This document shows positions 49,001-59,100 of a DNA stretch of 64,000 nucleotides, in pieces. How positions within the stretch are numbered: the stretch's first letter is position 1; each line of letters starts with the position of its first letter. Position numbers and translations under genes: made by a program. The DNA is from Allodiplogaster sudhausi (Eukaryota > Nematoda > Chromadorea > Rhabditida > Diplogasteridae), in the NCBI GenBank assembly GCA_945643635.1, contig CALZFC010000112.1:527001-591000 (forward strand), read 5' to 3'. The notes beneath the pieces are model-generated. The model worked only from the letters and a program-made list of their open reading frames with translations. It was not told the DNA's origin and searched no databases.

Positions 49001-52000
49001 ACGCCTGAAGCTGGCGGCGGCGATTCGGTCGACGAAGACGGCGCAGAGGCATGGACGCAGTATCCGTGGAGTGATGAAGTTCCCGGAGGACAGGCGCACG
49101 CCTGGCAAAAAGAAATATTAGAGCTAATCATTCAAGTTAGGCCTTCATGACAGTCCAATCGTTTTCGAGCCCATTGCCTCTGCTAGTTTTTCTGTACGCA
49201 CCGTGCCGTTGCACGTGGCTCCGCCGACGCACTGCGCGTCGACGGAGCACGCGCCGCCGGGTGTCGCGCGCGCGACGCACGCGCCCTCGACGCGTGTCTC
49301 GTGCGGAGCGCAACCGCCTGAAGGGATGACGCAGTAGCCCATGAACACTTGCCTGAAGTCGATCTTATCATATATTTTTAACTCATCTGTTTTCTTGAGC
49401 ATATTTCTTCATAAAATATTGAATGAATCGAGTGGAACTGGAAGGCAAGTCACGCGTACGCGGTCGCGTCGCGGCAGACACATCGATTGCCGATGCACGC
49501 TGTTGCGTCGACGCATTGCGCCGTCGCGACGCACTGGCTGCCTGGAGCCGCCAGCGAGAGGCACTGCCCGCTCACAAGCGTCTTAAATATTGGTAAAAAT
49601 TGATATGTAAAATCGATTAGTAAATATAGATTTTAAATAATGATTGCCTACTATCGATTGATAAATATTGCTAACTAAATATTGGCCGGTAACTATAGAT
49701 GTAACTGTAGGTTGGGTATATTGATTGCTAATTTATATTGGAGCCGTTTTCGAGCACCCTAGCTAGACCCGACGAGTTTCGTACTTTGTCCGCTGGACAG
49801 CCGTTCGGCGCGACGCTTCGCCGCATGTCAACCGCGACGCAGACGCCGTTGCGGCCCTGGAACCCATTCCGGCACTCGCATGCCTGCAAAGCCGAGATTA
49901 ATAGCAGATATAAATAATTAAAATAATCAATTGTATTTGATTTATTCATAAGTGAATTTTATACTTTTTTTCTCTAAAATGGTATGTTAATCACTTTTGA
50001 GAGATGAAAAAGGTATTTAGATTTGCCGCAATTGAATGTAAAAAACAATTTAAATTGATGGCCCACCGAATTGCAGGTCGCCTCCTTCGGGCATTGCTCA
50101 TCGTGTTGGCAGAGCGCGCCGAGGCGGACGCGCTGGACGCAGACACCCTTCACGAAGGCCTACGAGGAAGGAAAAAGAAAATTGTAAAAAATATAATATT
50201 TAATGATTTACTAAATTATTTAGTTTATTCATTTAATCATTCAATATTCATAAAATTATTTATTACATAATAAAAAAATAAATACACAATTTAAATATGA
50301 TATTTATGTATTTATTTATTTAAAGAAGCATGAACACCCAAAACTCCTACGCAGAAAACATATAAGCAACTGCCGAGGTGCATTAAATAATCGATTGAGA
50401 ATAAAAAGTTTCAAAAAATAAATATAAATAATCAGACGCACTTGGCCAGCCGGGCAGTTGTTCGGGCTCGGGACGCAGTAGCCACTCAGTGGCTGCCTTC
50501 CGGGTGGGCACACGCATACCTGAATTGTGGACAAAATATAATTTTATATTTATTAAACAGATAAGGAATTTCCCCTCCTATACCATGTATGATGTTTCTT
50601 CCGCCATTCGAGCACGGCATCCCTGTCAATGTCACGCAAATTCTTTCCTACCATGTTGACGCAGTGAGCGCCGCCGACGCATTGCGGCTCGCCGCCGCAC
50701 GGCATTCCGGGAGTAGCGAGAGTGACGCACGCGCCGACGCCGCCCTCCGCACCCGACTTCAAGCGGGTTTGGTGCTCCGCGCACCCGGCCGCCGGCACGA
50801 CGCAGTAGCCGAGCACCAGCTGGCTGAACAGGCGTGCCACCGTATCATATACAATTTTTTTTTACAGATTACAGAACATATTTATGGCTTATACTTCTAC
50901 TCTTCAACGCCAAAATCCCATTATTAATTTATAAAATCAATATTAAGCCAATAAATAGTTATTTTAATAATCAATCATGATAATGAAACGGTGAGCTATT
51001 CCAGACTCAATAGATAATTCATACATCGGCGGCGTGCAAGCGCAGCGTCCGTCAACGCACGCTCCGCCATCCACGCACTGCGCAGAGTCGAAGCAGACTG
51101 AGGCCGGAGCAGCGAGTGGAGCACAGGACGAACCGAGCAGCACCTGGGAGGGAACACGGCATCCCTCCTCTCTCTCCCTCTCTTCCTGCTCATTCTTTAC
51201 CCTAGATCTACATTAACCTCCCCCCTCGTTTTCATATCAAATTTTTTCCATAATGAATGGAGCGTTGCTGCGTTCAAGTTATTTCAAATCTTTATTCAGC
51301 TCTTTTGCAAACTCTTCGCATGTTTGTATATCGCAAGAAATATTAAAAATTTCTCGCCACCTTCAATATATTTCGGAAACATGATCTCACTGACAGTTCC
51401 CAGCGCGCATTTTGGCATCGACGTCACGGGCGTACGAAAGCATCTGCATAAGGATTCTTATTTTTCACCATTTGAAAGTAGATATGTTGGCGGGAAATAT
51501 AAATTTGAACTCTTTCCCACCGTAGCACAAGTCGAGGCTGCTGATCGGTGGCGTTGACCCGATGCTGTGTCGGGAGAACGCCGTTCGGGCACTTGCACAC
51601 GGCCTCTTCGCAGACGGCATCAACTGCATCGGATATTTGAGTTTCCCGCCTTTTCTCTCGCGAAAGAAAGAGAAAGAATAAAATAGTACGGGAGCAGTCG
51701 GCGTCCGCGACGCAAGATCGCTGCACGACTGCGAGTGATTTGATTGCAGCTGATGGAAGGAGCGGCGGCGCAGCATTTTCTAGGTAAAAGGAAAAAGATT
51801 AAATTAATGCGTAAAAATTATACATTAATAGAAAAATGAAATAGTAATAAATTTAAAAATAATGCTAGTGAAAGGCTACTCTGCTTCTTTTTTTTTTAGA
51901 ATAAAAAGATTATGCATTATGTTGTATACATATAAAAGTGCTTCGTATGGCTCTGTCGAGTATACGCTTTCTTCTAAACAAAATATCTTTACATATTATC

Positions 52001-53794
52001 CGCAATTTATAATTATTTGAATGTGCATGTGCTATTTATTCGACTAACATGGCTCACTTTCACTTTTGTTGCCTATTTGTCTATTTATTTGATCGTAAAG
52101 AAGGCAGTTAATTGGTTTAAAAAGTATCCCGTCTGTTTTCTTATTTGCTTACTTCGAACGCAGCAGATATGACGGTTGTTATTGTTGATGTTGTCGCCGT
52201 GGACAAATCCGTCCTCGTCTCCCTCTCGCGCCCTCTCGCAGGTCGCGCTCGCTCCGCATGGCTCGTGGCCCGTCGAAGGCCAACAATTATGCTTATTCTT
52301 ATTCTTATTTAATAAAACTGTCTATAAATTTTCTTTTTGTTCCAAATCATTTGGGGTGGTGATTGGCATCACGGTGAGAAATAAAATAATAATAATAACC
52401 ATTATGCCTTTGAAAATTTCATCTAGTGAGAAAATGTTTGTCTTCGAGCGTGACAATTTTCAATCTCAGAGACGAAGAAAGACCGAAAACAATACGGTCC
52501 CGCATGTGAGCAAATAATGCTTTTCGCATAATAAGCGGAGAGCTCGAACGGATAAATAATCAAGTACACTGTTAATGGCAGAGAAATTGAATGCAAATTG
52601 TATTTCTGTATTTCGCTTCTGCCAAGCTAATGCAGAATCGGCTGATAAATGCTATAAGAATATAGAGCGAGAGAGAGAGAGAGCAAGTGAGAGAGTGGAA
52701 AGAGTAAAGCATCAAAGGGAGAGAGAGACAGAGTAAGAGTCAGAGAGAGAAAGTAAGAGAGAGAGATAGAGGAAGAGAGAAGCTGCAAAGGTGGCGTCAG
52801 TTCCTTGTGAAAAACACGTCTACTGCATGAGTAAGACGTGTGAAGGTTGGGTACTGGGTGAGAAGAAGGGAACAGAGAGGGCTGGCAAGGGACATGGAGT
52901 GAGAGATAGCATGAGAGAAAGGGAGAGGCCAGAGAAAACTGGGACTGATAAATGATAGACAATTGTTTTTTCTAACGTCTTCATGGGATAATAATAACAG
53001 CCAGAAGGGCATCTAGAAGGGCTTTGCAGAAATCAAGACAACACTACCCACAAACATAGACGGTGCGCAAACGATGACAATGGTAGACATTTTAGAAAGA
53101 GAGAAGGGAGAGAGAGAGAGAGAGAGCGAGAGACAAAGAGAGACAGAGATAGAGAGAGACGACAGGGAATAGTGATAGTGAATAAGAAATAAAGAGAGAG
53201 AGAGAGTGAGTGACGAGAGAAAGAGAAGGGAATAGTGAGAAAGAGTGTGAGAAAGTTCAGAGGTTCTAATGTGGACTTATTGTGCACACAAAACACACAG
53301 AAGAATATGTTTACTATAAGGGGTTTGAAAAGGAACGCGAGAAAATGTTGAAAGAGGATTAGGCGGAGAAATTAAGAGTAAGAAACGCATAGAAACAAAA
53401 AAAGAAAAGTTATAGCTAGAGAGAATGAGAGAGAGAGATAGAGAGAGAGAATGAGAGAGCGATAGAGGGAGAGAGATAGAGAGAGAGAGGGAGAGAGAGA
53501 GAAAAAGAGAGAGAGCGAGAGAGAGAGAGAGCGAGAGAGAGAGAGAGACCAACAGGCAGTTGATGATGCTTCTCGTTTCGCTTAGAAGAGGATGGCTCCC
53601 ATGCGGACACTGAGCCTCCGTCACTGAATAAAACACTTCTTTTTTTCGTTAATTCTACTTTTTTTATTTTTATTTTATTTTATACGTTTCATATTGTATT
53701 ATTATTAAATCTCGAAACGGGACAGGGCGAACCCATTACCGATGAATATGACGGCGCAGAGCGACAGGGCCGCAGCAAGCAGTGACCGCCTCAT
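38266..53794 (-). CDS. Large secreted EB-module protein, probably GPI-anchored
   Basis: Exon 1 (53740-53794) encodes a signal peptide, MRRSLLAAALSLCAVIFIG. There follow about 40 exons, most encoding one EB module or half of one: G-C-x5-6-PGG-x-C-x5-QC-xGG-x2-C-x-C. Exon cores lie near 53590, 52220, 51730, 51580, 51085, 50740, 50475, 50115, 49835, 49515, 49275, 49010, 48700, 48475, 48305, 48110, 47855, 47585, 47250, 46945, 46640, 46500, 46350 and 46002-46196. Then come the module array (41608-45515), 41263-41338, 41081-41192, 40737-40884, 40369-40434, 40175-40256, 39937-40016, 39485-39584, 38895-39191 and 38266-38369. EB modules are nematode-typical extracellular domains held by disulfides. 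The last exon ends with a Ser-rich linker and a hydrophobic tail. Junctions near 52.2-53.5 kb are unresolved. Its function is probably cell-surface or matrix. Confidence 0.85.
38895..39191 (-). CDS. Cysteine-rich exon (HCANPTDVIQMGPSS type) of the large EB gene
   Basis: About 99 codons: a cysteine cluster (INCMQQACQAGGVCQYSR and YVCC), then a cysteine-free Ala/Gly-rich segment leading to the tail exon. A near-identical first half exists at 55589-55737 beside the paralogue, which marks the duplication of both genes. The phase at both borders agrees with the neighbouring exons. Confidence 0.75.
39747..39766. repeat. 20-bp perfect palindrome of the TACATA type
   Basis: gtacatacatatgtatgtac is its own complement. 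Similar tacata/tatgta palindromes occur near 41450-41480 and 59450-59480. Confidence 0.7.
40055..40162. repeat. GA microsatellite and ~20-bp minisatellite
   Basis: A (GA)n run is followed by about four copies of agagagaatcacagagacag. It lies in the intron just upstream, on the coding strand, of the exon starting at 40016. Confidence 0.8.
41608..41891 (-). CDS. EB module split by an extra intron
   Basis: Exon 41838-41891 encodes VYVNGQCLNMVQPGGQCQ and exon 41608-41697 continues VQQQCIGGGQCLNF and so on. Together they make 48 residues, one standard module. The other array modules have no intron here. The intervening 140 bases have a gtaaat donor and a cccccag acceptor. Confidence 0.75.
42049..42150 (-). 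pseudogene. Truncated, frame-broken EB-module exon
   Basis: The C-terminal half is clear (CGQCLNNICQQGIGGGQCMANQ in two parts). The N-terminal half is missing. The preceding CAGCAGCAGTGCTTAGGTGT shows a small deletion or change that puts the QQQC half and the GQCLN half in different frames. A new acceptor (gtgcttag) could let the remaining 70 bases splice, but the phase would not match neighbouring modules. Confidence 0.65.
45853..45906. repeat. Perfect 26-bp hairpin
   Basis: The arm 45853-45878 (tatgtacatgcatatgtgat...) is exactly complementary to 45881-45906, with a two-base loop. It lies in the intron between the acidic exon and the first array module. Confidence 0.9.
46002..46196 (-). 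CDS. Acidic 65-residue exon before the module array
   Basis: It opens with RCDAVAAETRELATTVLD, continues through an Asp-rich run (EGADDDDA) and ends VGNCQQNQ, the standard close of the array modules. It therefore looks like a module whose N-terminal half was replaced by unrelated acidic sequence. Phase 0 at both ends. The upstream exon 46305-46398 ends in what looks like a GC donor. Confidence 0.65.
48920..49101 (-). CDS. EB exon with Ser/Thr/Pro linker
   Basis: The exon opens with the C-terminal half of a module (ACACPPGTSSLHGYCVHA). It then runs about 40 residues of Ser, Thr and Pro without cysteine (SAPSSSTESPPPASGV and more) before APEQ. Such stretches are usual sites of O-glycosylation and act as stalks. 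It separates the N-terminal irregular modules from the rest. Confidence 0.65.
53740..53794 (-). CDS. Signal-peptide exon of the large EB gene
   Basis: It starts at the ATG at 53794 and reads MRRSLLAAALSLCAVIFIG: two arginines, then an uninterrupted hydrophobic core. A gtaatg donor in phase 1 follows. The next exon (53554-53623) continues in phase as VTEAQCPHGSH and so begins the mature protein. The junctions from there to the Cys-rich exon near 52.2 kb remain unsettled. Confidence 0.75.
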
Positions 53795-54535
53795 CAAAGA
53801 TAAGCAAAACCCGACAGAAGTAGGTTGCTGAATGGAATTTGAACGTTAACAATTTTAATGTAGAACTTTTATTTCAAATAAATGGCACTTAAATGTAAAA
53901 CAAAGATAGATGAAGTGGTTGCACATTTCAATGTATTGCTAGGAAAATCGTAAATAAACACAACTGGAATAATCAAAAACTAAAGCTGTCAGAATTCAAG
54001 CACAAAAAGTATGTATGTCTTTGCAAGTATTGCGACAGTTCCTGGAGCAGCCGCGTACACCTCGCATATCTTCAACATGGATAAGCAGAAAAGCAGTGGA
54101 AATCATCCATGCCTGTTCATTCTTCTCTCAATTCTCTCCCTCCTCTTTCTTTCTTTCATTTTCTCTCTCTCGTTCTCATACTCTCGCTTTCCCTCGTTCT
54201 GTCTCTCTTTCAATCTCTCTTCTCAATGTGCACAAGACGAGGGAGCGCGAGGGGCGGTCTCCCTATTTCTCTTCCCCTCATATGTACGTTCCACCGGGCA
54301 TCCATGTTTGGAGATACATACATAGCTCTTTGCCTGTAGCCCAACTCATTTTATTCCATTCCTTTTTTACATTCTCTTTCTGTTTCTCTTACTTCTCTTT
54401 CTTTAGTTTACTCTCTACCACTCATTTCTCTTTTCTTTCCTCCGGCTTTTCCAATGAAAGGTATAAGAAGGAGATGAATAAATGAAGAAGAGTGAGAACG
54501 AAATGAGACAAAAGAGGATCACAAGAGACAGAGAG

Positions 54536-54588
<53 letters not shown>

Positions 54589-54671
54589 CGGAAATGTAGA
54601 TATGGAGAAAGATTGAGTGATAGAGAGGTAATGCGAGAGATAAAGGGGAAGAGATGAAGAGGTAGAGCGAG

Positions 54672-54719
<48 letters not shown>

Positions 54720-55588
54720 GTCCAGAGCAAGACCGTCTACTTTTCTCCATATTTGCCCACAGTTCCATGTCAGATATTTACCGTCATCATTGTTATTAGT
54801 GCCCCTGTATCCATCGCATCTCGACTTCATTTCCTTTCCCTCTCCTCTCTCCCTCTTTCTTTCAATCCCCCTCTGCTTCTCATTGTGGTTCCACGCTCTC
54901 ATTCTCGTCCTCCTCTCTTTTTCTAATGCACATATCACCGCCAGCTGCCGGTCCTCGAAACAATGGACATCCAGGAAGCATGTAACACGCAAACAAACTT
55001 TCAAACACATAAAAAGAAACACGACGGAAGCGGGGTAGAGGCGCTTTCGGAAAATAGATGATTAAAGCTTATCTATTTAAGAAAAATTTAACTTTATCTT
55101 CAATGTAGACATTTATAAGTTCTTGGCAGCAAGAGAGACTGATCCATTCTGATCTGTAAAGCGACCCAACAGATTGTGCATGCATCCGATCATTATAATT
55201 CAGCTCTTTCATCAACACAATTTAGTGACACCAAATATTTCGAAAAGACTATATTCCGTTAGCGTTTCCTACCAAATCAAGAAATGTCTTTTTCTCTTAA
55301 ATTGTTCTCAAAGTGTATTCACAAATTATATATGAATGTATAAAAAAAAGTGTTTAAGAAAGAAAGAAAACGAATTTATTTTCAAGCCTAAACAAATAAC
55401 AATCAATCGTTAGTTACAAGATGAGCATACTTTACGCCCGAACGAATTAGGACAGAAGAGTTGCACCGATTCTCGGCGGAGTCAGTTCCACTTTGATACG
55501 AATATGGTATGTGTGAAGATTATGACGAAATGTATAATTTTGGTGTCCGATATAGTGCACGGGTTACGGTTTGTTGTGCTTTCTGCTA
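53795..55588. other. Spacer between the two EB genes
   Basis: It contains the likely promoter of the large EB gene and (GA)n arrays at about 54540-54582 and 54668-54714. A (CT)-rich stretch lies near 54120-54230. The long frames are microsatellite translations. No other gene is seen. Confidence 0.6.
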
Positions 55589-55737
55589 TTAGCCCGAGGC
55601 GGGCGCACAGCAGACGTAGGCTTGCTTAGTCCTTGAGTACTGGCAGACGCCGCCCGCCTGGCACGCCTGCTGCATGCAATTGATTGGGGTGGAGGAAGGG
55701 CCCATCTGGATGACGTCCGTCGGATTCGCGCAGTGGC
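55589..55737 (-). CDS. Orphan or alternative last exon of the smaller EB gene
   Basis: It is bounded by a ctag acceptor and ends in tandem stops TAA TAG. It encodes HCANPTDVIQMGPSSTPINC, MQQACQAGGVCQYSR and a new end (TKQAYVCCAPASG). It is nearly identical to the first half of exon 38895-39191. It lies downstream of the exon that already carries the hydrophobic tail and stop of this gene, so it would be used only in an alternative form without an anchor, or it is a relic. I found no in-phase donor in exon 56145-56377 that clearly joins it. Confidence 0.5.
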
Positions 55738-56144
55738 CTAGAACGGAGATCAATGGAGCACTGAGAAGGATGCGCCCTTAAATGGGGCATCAAACACGAG
55801 CATCACGTTCATTCTAAGGCAAGTATCTTAATAAGTAGCAAGTTTTTTAATATCAGCTTATTTTAAAAAAAAATTGAAGTAGTAAATGAGCGCAAATCGA
55901 TGTGGGTCGGCGATATGAAATTACTATACTCAAATGCATTTAACCGGCAATATACTGTAGCCAGTTTGAAAGAGAGAGAAAAGAACATTTAACAAAAATT
56001 TTTTTATGCTACCCAAACTGTACAGATCAACTAATAATACGACGGGCGAAGAAGAAGAAGAAGAAAAAAAAACTAAATGTTCTCTCTCTCGTCCTTTATT
56101 CAGGCGAAAGGTAGCAAATTCAAACGTGTGTATTTTCAGTTCGT

Positions 56145-59100
56145 TCAAAGGAGCGCCACCGTAACGGCGAGACAAGTGGCTAAGAGGGATAAGAAACCGG
56201 CGCCGCTGTTGCCGCCGGCCGGGTTGGTCTTGACGCGGCAACAAACGAAGCCAAAAGTGGGCGCGGCCTCGCAGCGGGCGTCGGTCGGGCAGAGACGAGT
56301 CGTGCACTGGATGGGGGAGCCGTTCTCCAGCACAGCCTCCTTCGTAGTGTCACTGCACGAGATCGACGTGGAGGGGTCTGAACGAAGGTAATGTGGTCTC
56401 AACAGGACAAAAGGGGCCTAAATTGAGAAAAAAAGAAAAGACAAAAAGCCAAATATGCAGGCAAGAACGGACTTCCACCGCCGGTGCAGACGCTGCCGAC
56501 ACAAGACGCGCCGTTGACGCACTGCACACTCAGCGCGCACTGCCCGCCCTCTTGCACCTGAAGGGAGGAGGAGGGTCTTACGAGACACGTGAGAAGTGAC
56601 AGTGATTGTCCTCTTTCTTTAGAGGACAATCACTGTCACTTCTAGCAAGACATTCTTGTTCCGGACAATGGGGAAGACAATAGCTTACTTGCGGCAAGCA
56701 CATGCCAGACGGCGTTGGAACTTGGCCTGCCGGGCAGTTTGTCGTAATCTGACTCTGAAGATCAAGCTTACCAATCGCTTTCTTCTTTCTTCTTATCTTT
56801 ATCTTTACTTCTCTCTTCCTCTTTCTCTCTCTTTTCCCCTCCGTCTTTCTTTTTTTCTCACTCTCTCTTTATTTCGTGTGAAATAAGAAACTTATGCAAA
56901 TGACTACTACGATGTGTTTGAATTGGAAGAGAAAAGAGACCGGATTGCGACAGACGCCGTTGACCACAGTGAAGCCGGTCGCACACGCGCACAAGGAGTT
57001 CGTACACTGCGAGAAGGCCATGCACTGGCCAGAGGAGGAGCAGAAGGAGGACAGAGAGGCCAGGGCAAGGCATTGACTGTTCACCGAACTGAAGGGAGGA
57101 GAAAGAGAGATAGAGATAGGAAGAGAGAGGTCTTTCAGAGAGACAGAAAGAATGCGAGAGAAAGAGAGAGACATGAACCACGTACACCATGTTCACGCCA
57201 CACTGCACGACTCCTGCCGTGCCCGAGGCGACACAGCCGGTTGCAGTGTAGACGAACCCGGAGGCACACTGGCAGGTGCCGCCGGAGCACTGGGCGTTGG
57301 CTAAAAAAAGAGAAAGAACGGCAGAAATAAAGAGAGAGAGAGAGAGCGAGAGAGAGAGTGAGTGGGATAGAAGGAGGGTGAGAAGGATAACTGCTATGCA
57401 AACACAGGCAAAGCTTGCTAGATGACAAAAGACATGAAAAAGTAACAATTTTTCTGTCTCACCAACGATGCACTGCTGTTGAACGGTGCACGCCATTCCG
57501 ATGGAAACAGTGTCGAGGCACACGCCGTTGTTGCTCACCTAGGCATTCGTAAGTTCGCTTTCATACACCTTATAAGTGCTAATTTTATGCCACGCCCACC
57601 CGCCCCGCGCATGGCCGGTTGTGATAAGCCATGCCCTTTGGAATAGGCCACGACTTCCTGACGAGTCCACTCCAGTTTGTAACATAGGCCACGCCCACCC
57701 GTCCACACCTGATACGTTGCACACTGAGTAGCGCCGCCAGGCGTGCCGCCCGCCGTGCACACGCCATTCGTACAGGCCGCGCCGCCGACGCACTGCGCCT
57801 GCACGAAGCACTCGCCGCCCGGCTGCGCGGTGTTCAGGCACGAGCCACGCGCGAACACCTGCAGGAAGAATGACGCGTACAAATAGCTTATATGTAGTTA
57901 GAGAGCTATACAAAAAATTATAAAATATCATTATCGTTTAAAATAAAATCTTTTTTTTCTGCTCCTTCGGCTTTGTCCTTTGGCGAGAAAATAGCGTCGT
58001 TGCTATAGTATACCAAAGGGGTACGGCAGCAGCGATGATGTATTGAATAGGGAAAGACATGCCTGATTAGCGGCACAGTTTCCGTTGCCGCCAGGCGTCG
58101 CGGCCTGGCAGACGCCGCTCGTGCACGCGCCGCCACCCACGCACTGCTCGGAGACGAAGCAGAAGCCGCCTGGCTGCGCTGTGGCCAGACAGCTGCCACG
58201 CACGAAGACATGCAAGTGGAGAAGAGAGAGGGAGAGAGACAGAGAAAGAGAGAAGTGAGAGAGAAGAGAGAGAAAAGATATCTACCTGATTGGTTGCGCA
58301 GTTGCCGGCCCCGGGAGTGCCCGGCTGGCAGACGGAGCTCGTGCACGCGCCGCCTCCTACACATTGCTTCTGTGCAATGCAAGAGCCCCCGGGCTGCACC
58401 AGCGGCAGGCAGATGCCCTGCACTTCAACCTCAAACAATCTCATTTTGAATTGGCTCTCTTTACCTGACTCAAGTCATCATGTGCTTTAGAAAGACGAGT
58501 GATAGCAACAAAAGCAATTTAAATTAAAATAAATCACAAAGTGTCATGAAACGAGAGTTGTAACTGTGTATATGTATGTGTCGCAGGAAATAATCATTAA
58601 GTATAACCAACATCTACCGTATGTATACCCAATCTTATTTCAACTGAATACGCAGTTTCATTTTTTTTAACATATGGCCAGTCTCTTCATCTACCGTATA
58701 CCTGAGTAGCAGGGCAGTTGCCGCCCGGAGTGCCAGCCTGGCAGATCTGATTGGTGCAGGCGCCTCCGCCGACGCATTGCTGCGGCGCGAAGCACTGGCC
58801 TCCCGGCTGCACTTGCGGCAGGCACACGCCTTGCACTTCTACCTGAAAGGAAACAATAAAAACAGTTTTGATTCGTGGCACAAGCTCGGCTCAATGAGAA
58901 TGGCGCGGAGAGAACGAGACAAAAGAAATGGAGTGAGAGAGAGAAATTAATAAGAGATATATAGATAGAGAAATGGAGAGAGAGACAGAAAACCAGAGAG
59001 CATTGAATGGAGAAAAAGAAAGTGGAGAGAGATTGATAATTAGAGAAAGAGAAAGAAATTGAGCTAGAACTTAAACCAGAGAGAGAGAGAGAGAGAGAGA

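Noticed and set aside
58067..58444. Frames across EB exons rich in Arg/Ala (e.g. 57539-57931)
   Set aside because: Out-of-frame shadows of the cysteine-rich exons, lacking the cysteine pattern.
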